Of a stretch of 64,000 nucleotides of DNA, positions 10,641 to 20,700 are shown one piece after another (within the stretch, counting starts at the first letter, position 1; every line of letters begins with the position of its first letter). The position numbers and the translations under genes are program-made. Location: contig OX485807.1 in NCBI GenBank assembly GCA_950295325.1, forward strand, positions 39,898,440 through 39,962,439. The letters are read 5' to 3'. A model generated the notes under the pieces. That model searched no databases, was not told the DNA's origin, and was given only the letters and a program-made list of their open reading frames with translations. This DNA is from Polytrichum commune (Eukaryota > Streptophyta > Polytrichopsida > Polytrichales > Polytrichaceae).

Positions 10641-11681
10641 CCTCAAAAACTTCGTCGAGGAGGAGGCTAACCCTAACCCTAACTCTCTGGGGCGACGTGG
10701 CCGCCTCAAAGGGCGGCATTTCGGGAAAGGCCTATAGGCCCTCCTCCTTGACTATCAAATAATGAATAACATTGCATCATACTGAGTACTCATAGGACAT
10801 ATTTAAACTTGTGTACAAGTGTAGTGCTATACATGCCCAAGGTATTAACTATTTTATTTAGTATAGGTTTTTGAGGTTCTTAAGGAACAACAACAAGCTT
10901 GTCCCTCTAATCATAGCCAATATCACTCATTGTCTATCAATTACGTTATACATGCCCTCTTTTTGGAGGCCTTTACCTGGTAAGTTCCATGTTCCAATTA
11001 AAGGCTTCCAAGGAGAGCTCCTCTATACCATAATTGGTGGACAATAAAGTTATGCATAAAGTCCTTTCAAGAGGATGAAATTGTGGCTTTGAGCCATCTT
11101 TGAGAGAAATTCATATTAAGAACATGCTATTTTGTCATGTGTAGAAGCCTAATTGTGAAAGTTGGGTGAAACTCCTTGGACCTCCTCTTGCATCCACATT
11201 TTGTTGAGATAACTTCAATGTCTAAAACATGGTATGTCCCTAGAACATGTCACCCTAAATCTTAGATAAGCTTACGCAGGGCTAGCTTGGTCCATCCATT
11301 ATTGTATGACATATTAGAAGTCAATTTCTAATAGCTCAACACCACTCTTTGAGCATGAACTTAATTGAAACCTTAAGAAAACTTGAGTAACTTTATGAGT
11401 ACATTTTCAACCTCACATTTCAAAAACTCATCAAAGATTTGATCCCAAGGCTTTACGTGTAACCCTAATGAGCAAACTTGGTCATAAATGGACGGACAAG
11501 GATGTCATCGTACCTTAAAAAAACCTCAAAAACCAATAATAGCAATTGCATTTTTCACTCTCCCATGGACCAATTCCAAAAGTTGTATCAAACAACCCTT
11601 CACCATGCATGCCATTGTCATCGTGGGCATCAAATATAGACAAACATGAAAGAGAATCCACATGGCACAACTGCAATATAG
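10641..11681. other. No gene seen; short telomere-like motif
   Basis: Near 10669-10684 the sequence reads 'aaccctaaccctaactc', a short CCCTAA-type run. The rest of the stretch shows no gene. Confidence 0.45.
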
Positions 11682-11728
11682 TGATGGCCAAGGTTGTGAT
11701 GGCCAAGGTTGTGATGGCCAAGGTTGTC
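11682..11728. repeat. 15-bp tandem repeat, three units
   Basis: The unit 'gtgatggccaaggtt' occurs three times head to tail without a mismatch. Small microsatellite-like expansion of no known role. Confidence 0.85.
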
Positions 11729-11934
11729 GCTTCAAAGACTTTTTGCAAGAGAACTTTACCTCTTTAGTACTACACTGTCTATGGTACCTAGTGTCACGTA
11801 CACTATTTGCGAAGGGTCTCAACTAGATGTTTAGAGGTTTCAAAGTGTAATGTCCGTTAGTTGTCAATATGATATTATTTGTCAACATAAATATCTTTAT
11901 GAAGGAAAATATATATATACATTATGACGTTTAA

Positions 11935-12053
11935 CATACCACATTGGGATACTTATGATGATACTTTTTCGTCTTTGTATGCAAGGGAAATATATTATTG
12001 AGCATACTAATGCAAGCATCATGTGTTTACATTTTAGTATCAAAGAGGAAGAT
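11935..12053 (+). repeat. Chromovirus LTR end followed by PBS-like sequence
   Basis: 11990-12031 ('ttgagcatactaatgcaagc' ... 'tttaca') resembles the 3' end of the LTR at 35863-36270 (caacatactaatggcaagtg ... tgtaca). It is followed by 'ttttagtatcaaagag', close to the TGGTATCAGAGC primer site common in plant Ty3/copia elements, then 'gaggaagat' directly before the next LTR start. This suggests an LTR-LTR pair with nearly all the internal part lost. Confidence 0.45.
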
Positions 12054-12127
12054 TGTAACGTGTTAGTATTATGAACTAGAATATTATGAAGCCTCAAGGG
12101 TGAACTCAAGTAGTGAACAATAGTTAA
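12054..12127 (+). repeat. Chromovirus LTR fragment, left part
   Basis: Starts TGTAACGTGTTAG and matches the beginning of the LTR at 35863 (TGTAATGTGTTA, atgaag.ctca, tgaactcaa). It is interrupted at a TTAA by the MITE 12128-12478 and continues at 12479. Confidence 0.7.
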
Positions 12128-12478
12128 CTCTCGGGGGGGGGGGGGTAGTCATTGGTTGGAGTAGCAATATACGTGCGAACAAATGATAGGGTATTTTAAA
12201 AACATGGGGGCAAAAAATTATAAATGGACTTAAGAGTAATATAGGGTATCAAAAATAGCACTGGACATCTTTAAAGTACTATAGGGTATGGAATAATAGG
12301 TAAGTTGGAATTATAAGTAATGCAAGCCATTTTTCTATTAACCCAAAGTAGAAAATTACATAATGATAGCATGTGAAAAAAACAAGAGAATTGAAAGTAA
12401 TACCCCCCTATAAAATAGTGGTTGTTCGCACCTATATCCTTAACTTTTTAACACACTCCCCCCCCCCCCCCCCGAGAG
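12128..12478. mobile_element. TTAA-flanked MITE with poly-G/poly-C termini
   Basis: A 351-bp insertion inside an LTR fragment. The ends are CTCTCG followed by 13 G on the left, and 16 C followed by CGAGAG on the right. Further in, 'gtgcgaacaa' (12173) pairs with 'ttgttcgcac' (12422). TTAA flanks both sides (12124-12127 and 12479-12482), while the related LTRs at 35863 and 44813 carry the same site with a single TTAA (tagTTAActac), so they serve as empty sites. A 4-bp TTAA duplication is typical of piggyBac-type insertion; a TTA or TAA duplication (PIF/Harbinger) cannot be excluded. Non-coding. Confidence 0.8.
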
Positions 12479-12549
12479 TTAACTTATAGCTCCTAGTGGC
12501 AATCTTGCTAACTACTTGTAACAACTCTTAACTCCTCTTATTTACGACA
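12479..12549 (+). repeat. Chromovirus LTR fragment, right part
   Basis: Continues the LTR interrupted by the MITE: 'tagtggcaatcttgctaact', 'acttgtaac', 'ctcttaactcctctt' all match 35968-36035 in order. It then breaks off into copia-derived sequence. Confidence 0.7.
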
Positions 12550-13125
12550 ATGGCATTTGATACATATGAGGTAACTGCTCCAATCAATGTTCATTTGGGT
12601 GATGATAGCGCCATGGAAAATTTTGAAATGGGATCCATTGTCATCGAGGTACTAATGAAAGGTGAAACCAAAAATGATTCACATCAAAGATGTCTTTTCA
12701 TATTCACAAGTCGCAAACAACTAAGCCTTTGGAGATTGTGCATTTGGACGTGTGGCCCCATGAGGACAATATACATGAGCGATACAAGACATTTTGTGAC
12801 CCTCATTGACAATTTTTCAAGGAAGGTGTGGGTGTACATGTTGAGTTTCAAAGAAGTGTCCTTGAAGAAGTTAAAAGAATTCAAATCCTTTTTAGAGATG
12901 TGAATTGGAGCACAACATCAAGACGATTTGGTTAGAAAATGGTGGTGAGTTCATTTCAGGAGAATTCTAACATGATGTTGAGAAGCAAACATCCACCGAG
13001 TATAGGTTGCAACAAAACAAAGTGGTGCAGCATGCAAATCGCTCCATTGTGGAGTACAATGAACATGTTTCATGCTTAAAAGCTCAACAAAATACGGTGA
13101 TGTAAAAAAAAGACAAGGAGTGGAG
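12550..13125 (+). pseudogene. Ty1/copia pol remnant (protease tail and integrase)
   Basis: An open frame of 117 codons starts with a protease-tail-like piece (VHLGDDSA... KGETKN) and goes on, with the integrase zinc finger missing, into the integrase core (CGPM, then FVTLIDNFSRKVWVYMLSFK, the copia word for D-D-Y-SR-..-W-V-Y). After a stop at 12901-12903, other frames give NGGEF and 'YRLQQNKVVQHANRSIVE', the degenerate QQNGVAER-N-T region. Several frameshifts and stops show it is dead. It sits between chromovirus fragments, so it is part of a nested cluster. Confidence 0.75.
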
Positions 13126-13389
13126 GTGACCATGTCATTCCGAGCATCGTTTATGTGCCTTTGTGTATGTGTATTTGTTTATGCAATATGATCTCAATTT
13201 TTATCATGCTTTAGTAATTATGTTCATTTCATGGGCTATGTAAATGTTTTTGAAGCTTTATTCAAGGATATTCAACCCTTGTTGCCCTAGTTACCAATCT
13301 AACTTGACATAATGTCAAGTATGAGTGTACATGTGAATATCAAGAATTTTTGGAAAAGGTGAAGTATGAACTAATTCACATTCATGTGT

Positions 13390-14475
13390 TAGCCTTACCC
13401 ACTTTAACATAACCTTTAAGGTAATATGTGATGCCTTCATGGTTCGTATAGATGCGAATCTTTATCAAAAAAGGAGACCAATACTTTTTGAAAGTTTAAA
13501 GCTATCCCCTACGGAAAGGAAGTATACCACTAGAGAACATGAACTTATAGTGATTTTTGACACCTTATGCACTTGGCATTGTTATTTAGAAGGTGCAAAT
13601 TATGTGGTAGTTACATATTACAACCCTCTCACATACTTAAAGTCACAACATAATTTATTAAGGCGTCAGGCATGATGGTAGAGTATTTGGAACAACACTT
13701 TACGTACATGTCATAATACAAGCCATGCACATTAATATTGCAGACCCTTTGAGTCACAACCCTCTAGGTGGTGATAATTATATGTTGAAGTCTTAAATCA
13801 TGATCTCTTTGGGATCTGTAGATGCTAGGTGAAAAACCTTACTAGCTAAAATCTTTTAATGTTGAGCTATGGAGAGATGGTTGTAGATGTCTCAAAGGGA
13901 GATCCCAAAGTGCTAACAAATGAAGTGTGTAGAGATCATGAGTGCACCAATGAATATTTGGTTGCTAGAGAACATATGATCATTTTAATTCATTATAGCA
14001 TGATATGCATAATCCATGGTTCATGGATTTGTATAACATTTCAAAATCAAATTTCAAGGATGGCCTTTGGTGGCATTATGATGGAATTGTAATATTTAAC
14101 AAATCGAATTTGGGACATATAAAAGATTGCATTATCTATGACCATCATGATTTGCTGTATAGTGGTATCTCTGAGGCGTTTAAGAAGATTCGGACTTGTT
14201 TTTAGTGGCGAAATATGAGAGATGTTGGTTAGAGATACGTGAATGCTTGTAATATTTTTCAACTTTGCAAAACCCCTACTACCAAATCTAGTGGTTTGTT
14301 GCAACCCTTACAAATACATGAGTGGAAGTGAGAATTTGTAAACATAGACTTCATCATCAGTCTTACTCCTACTAAACAAGGATATAATGCAATCTATTTG
14401 TGTGTTGATTTATTGACCAAGATAGATCATTTTATGTTGACCACGACAACTATGACCATTGAGGACATGACATGA
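13390..14475 (+). pseudogene. Ty3 chromovirus pol remnant, part 1 (RNase H and integrase start)
   Basis: 13439-13675 reads as RNase H: 'RPILFESLKLSPTERKY', 'HELIVIFD', 'WHCYLEG', 'PLTYLKSQHNLLRRQA' match the usual order of this domain, with the first catalytic Asp context degraded. 14005-14475 then gives the integrase zinc-binding and core start in shifted frames, including 'CNIFQLCKTPTTKSSGLLQP', 'FIISLTPTKQGYNAIYLCVD' and 'LLTKIDHFM'. Stops and frameshifts make it a pseudogene. It is cut at 14475 by the giant element and resumes at 34784 with the same target bases CATGA. Confidence 0.85.
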
Positions 14476-15326
14476 TGTACACCATCCCAGCCTCCAAGCA
14501 GCCAGGTAGGAGAGACGAGCACCGAGAAGAGCAGATAACGAGGGCCGCGAGGGAAGAGCACTGAGAAGAGCAGAGGACGAGGGCCGCGAGGGAAGAGCAC
14601 CGAGGAGCAGGCGGCCATCAGAGCAGCAAGGCATCAGCAGCGAAGGAGGAGCCGGGTATCGGAGGAGAAGGAGAATGGCAGCGAAGGGAGCGGGTATCAT
14701 GGACAGCTCGAGCGAGGAAAGGGGGACAGATGGCAGCCCAGGGTCGAAGACCGGTGAATGGCCGAGGACCGGCTTACCCGGTTATATAGGGAGCATGGGA
14801 GCGCACCAAGGCGGCCCGGGAACGCGGGGAGCGCACGGGAACGCACCGAGACGGCTCGGGAACGAAGGGAGCGCACCGGGAACGCACCGAGAGCCGGGAG
14901 GAGTGAACGACACCGGGAACGTCGTCATCAAGCCGGGAACGGACAAGCAACTAAGTAGGGTAGGATAGTTAGTTGCTAGTGAACACCTAAGCAAGGGTAG
15001 ATGAAGGACATACCTAAAAGGGATGAAAGTCCTTTTTAGATGAACATAAACTATTCCCTTTAAATGAATAGTTGCATTCCGGATGAAGGAGATCCATGGA
15101 TGGTAACCGTACCGAGAGGCACATCTAGGTTAAGCCAAGAAATCCAACGAATGAACTTCACAAGTACATTTTACATTCGGACATTATAACTGCTGTAAAT
15201 AGATCCGGGCAGCCTAAAATTAGACTGTAACCGGATACAGGGATAAAATTAGCCTGAAATAAACATGTGGCATTAGGGGAAGTTAGGACTAACCGCCACA
15301 TCTAATTAAAGATAGATTTTGAACAC

Positions 15327-15334
15327 TATATAAG
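15327..15334 (+). promoter_or_regulatory. Probable LTR TATA box (5' LTR)
   Basis: TATATAAG stands in a short AT-rich context about 850 bp into the LTR, with GC-balanced sequence on both sides. It is the only strong TATA word I see in the LTR. Transcription would start near 15360, placing the CCGAG/CTCGG repeats in the RNA leader. This is inference from sequence only. Confidence 0.5.
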
Positions 15335-15427
15335 AGGCCAAACTTAAGGCACCTAATACACTTCATTTGAACACGCAAACTCTACATGAGTGTCGGAGCC
15401 TCTAGCACTCTCTCAAGCTAGTACATT

Positions 15428-15690
15428 TAGCCGAGGTTTTCGTGCCCTAACTCGGAGGGCAATCGAGCTAGCATCGCAATTAGCCGAGGCATTCGAGCCC
15501 TAACTCGGAGGGCATTGGAATATTAATGCGAGTAGCCGAGGCATACTTAAGCCCTAACTTGGAGGGCATTGGAGACAATCATGCACGAAGATAGCTAGCC
15601 GAGGCAAATACATACCCTAACTCGGAGGGCATTCTAAAGTGTTAAAATATTTAGCCGAGGTTCTCAAATCCTAACTCGGAGGATATTAGC
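15428..15690 (+). repeat. Five-unit TAGCCGAGG...CTCGGAGG array in the LTR (5')
   Basis: Units start at 15428, 15481, 15533, 15596 and 15652. Each has TAGCCGAGG, a 9-14 base variable part, then CCTAACTCGGAGG (unit 3 has CTTGG, unit 5 AATCCTAACTCGGAGG). CCGAG and CTCGG of one unit can pair, giving a row of small hairpins. The identical array is at 33369-33631 in the 3' LTR. The stems are kept while the loops vary. Confidence 0.85.
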
Positions 15691-16845
15691 ACATGTTACT
15701 ACACTAAGGCAAATTGGTCAGAGCTTCGGATTAAGTTTGCTCCGGTAACTAAGACCTTTGACGAAGGAGAATTTCGAGCCGAAGGACCCGAAGGGAAATA
15801 ATTACAGAGAGGAGGAAATCTCATTCGGCGGTACACTCGAGTTAATCCCCGACCTCAAGCCGGCCAAGTAAGATAAATTATTACAGTAAAAGCCCAAGTC
15901 ACTCATATTTGAGGAAGGTAAGTTGTGGGCTTACCGGCTTACCATCACGTCATACCGGGTATGACTAGATACTAAATTATTACGCGGTGCCAAATCCAAT
16001 TCAAAGGGAATTAGCCTAAGGGGATTTCAAAGCATCTAAGGGGAACACTTGGGGAAATTTAGGCCATGAGTTTAATACCTCATAAATGAGGGTGATAATA
16101 ATCAAACATCTTTAAGTGGAAATCGGTTTACCATATACATTAGAATCAACAAGGATTCTAATCCCTCAAATATTCTCAAGTGAATTTGGAATGTTGAAGG
16201 ACCAAGGATACCATCAGAACAATATAATCAAGGTTAAAGAGGCAAGATGATTCTCAAGATTTTCATAATGTTAAAGAATATGTTTTGAACTAGAAACTCT
16301 TTATGAAGACATTCTCGGAATATTCTTAGAAAGTAATGAAGATTAGATGCATTCGAACCATGAAAGATATTGTTTGCAACATTTAGAGTTTCCCTTGAAA
16401 CACTTAACCTCGACATTAGGATTTCGGGGAACATAATCTCGAAAACCTAAGGCACTTTCTCCTTGGAGATTTATAAAAAGGGATCTTCAAATACAACATT
16501 CCGGAATTGAAGAAATAAGATTATCTTGCGAGATCTTTCAAACCATGAAAGATGCAAGAGCGAATAGATGATTAAGAACTAAGGAAAGTAGTTTCTTAGA
16601 GAGCACTTTAATATTAGATTTCGGGGAACATAAACTTGTAACCTCAAGTCAACGATTCCAAGAGGATTTCAAAAGCAATAAATTAAAGATCACAAGAATT
16701 AGTCAACAAAGAGTTAACGGACACCTTCACAAGTTTTGGAAACTAAGAGAATCTAATTTTGGTGGGAGTAACTTCCATGTAAACCGGTCAGCAACGGGTT
16801 ACACCGTCTAAGTTTGCTGAGGGTTTGAAGGTGACCTCGACATTT

Positions 16846-16863
16846 TGGCGACCATGCTGGGGA
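16846..16863 (+). other. Primer-binding site (tRNA-primed)
   Basis: TGGCGACCATGCTGGGGA begins three bases after the 5' LTR. Its reverse complement ends in GGTCGCCA, i.e. a tRNA 3' end with G before CCA. It differs from the tRNA-Asp-type site TGGCGCCGTTGCCGGGGA seen in many plant Ty3 elements. An arginine tRNA is a reasonable guess but was not checked. Confidence 0.75.
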
Positions 16864-16951
16864 TTCGCCACATGGACGTTACACTTACCTAGATTAGAAG
16901 ATAAAATTTACAACATACAATATTTGGGAGTAAGTTGGATGGCAGGCGTCA

Positions 16952-17590
16952 ATGGAGAACATGTACTACCTATATTGTGGAAAACTCCAACAGGAGATGA
17001 ATGAGAGACGCAAATGGGAAGAAACCTTCGGACCACGGAAGCAAGATCGTATAGAGAGAGCGGTGCAACGGAGACTCGAACAGTTTAATCTCCGAGGATT
17101 CTACGTGCAAGGAAGCGAAGGAGGAGAAGAAGAGAACTCAAAGCAACAAGAAGTCTTGGCTTTGGGTAAGTGGCCATGGGATTATCCAAAGTATGATACC
17201 AGTCGAACAACCTTGAAGAAATGGGAAGGAACCAGGAGATTCCACGATCTCATGTGGGATATGCAGAAGATGTATGAAGACAAGGTCTGGCAATTACATC
17301 AAGAAAGAGAAATAGGATTCACGTACCGGTCACAATTTGAGAGAAACATTGCTGAGTTACCAGAGGAGCTGCAGGCAGTAATTTTCTCTAAGATATGGAA
17401 TGACGGAAGAGAAGGAATTAACGCCTATGTGTTAGGAGCAACGCGACATCGAGGTTACCATTACAAACAAGAAGGTTTGTTGTACGATTTGTATGTTAGA
17501 AAGATATTCTTACCTCTGTATGGTGGTTTGCATGGTAGTGTGGGGAACTTGAATTTGGGGCAGGAGCAGGAGCAAGAAACAAGAACTTAA
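16952..17590 (+). CDS. ORF1 of the giant element, function unknown
   Basis: 212 codons from ATG to TAA, beginning about 110 bases after the 5' LTR and ending 115 bases before gag, in a different frame from gag. The protein is hydrophilic, rich in Glu, Arg, Gln, Tyr and Trp, with a charged helix-like N-terminus (about 1-60), a Trp/Tyr-rich middle (WPWDYPKY near 74) and a possible amphipathic part around 95-150. There are no Cys-His motifs, no signal peptide and no membrane segment. I do not recognise it. Extra ORFs upstream of gag are known in Ogre elements of the Tat branch, which fits the position, but I cannot claim homology. A separate polypeptide expressed from the full-length RNA is the simplest reading. 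Confidence 0.75.
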   Translation: MENMYYLYCGKLQQEMNERRKWEETFGPRKQDRIERAVQRRLEQFNLRGFYVQGSEGGEEENSKQQEVLALGKWPWDYPKYDTSRTTLKKWEGTRRFHDLMWDMQKMYEDKVWQLHQEREIGFTYRSQFERNIAELPEELQAVIFSKIWNDGREGINAYVLGATRHRGYHYKQEGLLYDLYVRKIFLPLYGGLHGSVGNLNLGQEQEQETRT

Positions 17591-17705
17591 ACCAAGTGTC
17601 CAAGTAATCATCCATAGGCAAACAGGTGAAGTACGGGTGCATTGAGGCGTCAGAGCTGAGAGAGCCGGCCAAGACCATGACCCCGAAACACTCTCAGTAG
17701 CATAC

Positions 17706-20700
17706 ATGGTTGATCATGAGGATACATCTAGTACGAGAAGTACATCACCAACTCCTAGAGAACAGGAGGCAGAGAAGAAGCATGTGGAGCGCATGCATTC
17801 CAGAGAAGACCGCATAAGGCGGACTGAACAACTCAAGAGAGAAAGAGAAGAGAGGTACGCTAGGCGTACAAGACAAAGAACTACAGGAAGTGAAGAGAGC
17901 CGATACGCCTCTGAACCACCGGCAGTAGGTTCCCACACCCCTAAGCCCAGCCACCATAGAAGTCAAAGTGAAGGAGGAGGTAATGGTGAGACAAACAAAG
18001 GACATGAAGACTTGGATGAAGAGAACTTGAATCAGGGAGAAAACGAGGAAGATGAGGACGATCTGATAATAGGTACCCCTCTTGGAACCTATGTGTTGAG
18101 AACAAAAGGTACAGGTAAAAACACGGGTACACATACCCCAGTAGATAAAGCGCAGGACAACACCCATCAAGGAAACACGGCCGAGGAAAATCTTTTCAAC
18201 CCAAGGAGTTGGGAGAAATTGAAAAGAAATTTTGAAGAACAATTCAGCTTTGAAGACTCCGGCTACTCTGGAGAGAGCACACAAGATAACACGGACCAAG
18301 GAGTAAAAAGACCCATCAGTCAAGAAGAGTTTGACGACCTACGGAGGAAGTTTGAAGAGAAACTTAAGCAATTCCAAAACCTTGGAATTAACACCGGAGT
18401 CAGCCCACCACCAGCCAAGAGCAACAACCCACCTGGGGTTGGAAGCAACTTACCCAACCCAGTCAACATGGCCGCACAACCCCGAAGAACGAAGGTTCCC
18501 TTACCAACCTACAAGGGTAAGACGGATCCCGATACGTATATGCAAGAGTTCAACAACGTGTGTCTCGCAAATCAAGAAGACACAGACGCGATCAAATTAC
18601 AACTATTCCCTGTTACCTTAAAGAAACGAGCCTTGGAATGGTACTCCCAATTTGGCCCAAACCATTTTCCGGACTGGCCAAGTTTAGGAACTGCCTTCCT
18701 TATGAGATTCAGATCAAAGAAATCAGAGGGAGAAGTCATTGAAAGCCTAGGCTCCCTCAAACAGAAGAAAGACGAGACCGTCGAAGAGTTTTATGAAAGG
18801 GTTATGGTGGAATCATCAAAGATTCACCCTCAACCTAGTAATCAATTCAAGAAAGCATGGTTCCTTAATGGGTTGAAAAAGGAATACGCTAAGCACATTG
18901 ATTTAATGCCGACCGATGACTTGGATGAAGCGAAAGCATCGGCACGGAAGTTGGAATTGGGGCAGATGAGGAAAGGAAGATTCCTCGAGGAGAGTGATAG
19001 TGAAGAGTCAAGTGATGACTCGGAGGAAGAACGGCGAAAGAAGAAAAAAAAAACAAAGAGCAAGAAGACCAACTCAACTAAAGATGATATCAAGACTCTC
19101 CGAGAAGAGATAGAAGGATTGGCTTTGGGAAGCCGAAAATTCAGAACGGGCATAATTTGCCGGCGATGCCGAAATGAAGGGCACTATGTGCAAGAGTGTC
19201 AGATGAAACAATGTACGAATTGTAACAGCTTAACCCACAACACTAGCGAGTGTGTTTACGAACGGCATGAATCTCGGAGACCCCGAGATAGAAGATATGG
19301 GGTAAATCAAATACAACCCCAAACCAATCGAAGGCCAGGAGCGATCACTCCTAGGCGAGAAACGAATGACAGAAGGGTTCGGTTTGAACCAAGGATAGAA
19401 TTCAGAAGAGATGAGAGATCCCCCTTTAGGGAAGGCGATTACCGGCGGGAGGCGGGAGGCCCCTACCGGGGAAATGAATATCGCAAAGAAGAACGGCCCT
19501 ACTATCGGCCCAACGACAACTACAGAGATGATTTTAGGAGGGAAGGTTATTACCCCTACAAAAGCCAAGATTACCGGAGGGAAGATGGATACCCCTACCG
19601 AGGAGGCCCTAGAGGACCTATTAACCATGACAGGTATGAGTATACCAGAAGCCTGATGGACAATAACAACACCAAGGCAGCGCCGAGAACTGGGTTCACT
19701 GGCGGACCACAGCGAGATGGCAACCCCGACGAGTGTTTCTATTGTCATCAGAAGGGGCACCGGAAGCCGGATTGTCCGCACTATATTAAACATCAACATG
19801 AGTTGAATGGATTTAGAAACACAAAGCCGGCCGTGGGAGCCAACGCGGTGTCCCCCGCGGTTTGTGTAATGACGAGAGCCCAGCGGGCTGCAGCCGAGGA
19901 AGGCAAGGAAGATAGCGAAAGTGACGACAGTGATGATGACGATGATTCGAGCAGTGGCAGCTCTGAGGAGCAGGAAGACCACCAACAAAGAGATGAGAAC
20001 TCTGATGAAGAGAGAGATGTTGTGCGTGAGCCGGACGCACACCCCGATGAAGACAAAGAGGTGTTCAAGCAAGATGAACATGTTGATGATAAGGAAAAAG
20101 AAAGGCCGATAGGAGCCAACAGCGATGAATGGGAAGCTGATAGGAGAGTCCACCGGGAGGTGAGTAAAACTATCACGGAAATACAGGAGGAAGAGGGCGA
20201 AGCTCTACCCACGCCAGAAGAGTTCGCACCTTGGTACCCAGAAGAAGGAGAGGCAGGGAAGCCTAAAGAACGGAGCCCCGAGAAAGGAGGCGTCCCAAAG
20301 ACTACCCAGGCAAGGGTAGATGAGATCTTAGAGAATGTGATGAAGCACACAAAAGCAAATATTTCAATAGGGCAACTACTTGAGATAGCCCCCTATTGTA
20401 GGAAACGGGTAATGGCTGCCCTTACCAGCCAAGAAGGAACGTCTGAGAAACCGACCTCTACATACCAAGTGACAGCAAAGGCATTCGATGAGGAAATGCC
20501 TATGATATCGGTAATCATGAAGAATAAGCGAATACCGAATGCATTGATCGATGGTGGATCAGGAGTGAACATCATCACTGACACATTAAGAAGGAAATTG
20601 GGGCTCAAGAAGATAGAGCCTGCACCATTCACCATAAAAATGGCTGACCAAAGAAAGGTCATGCCCAAGGGAATCATCCGAGACGTACGACTCGATGTCG

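Larger units (their letters stand above)
14476..16842 (+). repeat. 5' LTR of the giant Ty3 element
   Basis: 2,367 bp, starting TGTACACC and ending CGACA. The first 480 bp are GC-rich with internal repeats: a unit of about 43 bp around 'gaagagcagataacgagggc' occurs twice at 14517-14606, and 'gggaacgcaccgaga'-type words recur at 14817-14895. Downstream comes an AT-richer part with TATATAAG at 15327 and five CCGAG...CTCGG units at 15428-15690. Open frames inside it are non-coding by-products of GC-rich repeats. It corresponds base for base, offset 17,941, with the 3' LTR wherever I compared. Confidence 0.96.

Noticed and set aside
14675-14968. 97-codon open frame in the 5' LTR (and its twin at 32616-32909)
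   Set aside because: It lies in the GC-rich repeat part of the LTR, upstream of the likely promoter, and its codons follow the tandem DNA repeats; open frames exist in several frames at once.
15428-15690. CRISPR-like array
   Set aside because: Spaced repeats in an LTR, repeated identically in the other LTR, with stems in each unit and spacers that are variants of each other; plant nuclear context.
19230-20350. Long minus-strand open frames (307 and 185 codons) within gag
   Set aside because: Antisense shadows of the gag frame, with hydrophobic low-complexity composition caused by the acidic and Arg-rich sense codons.
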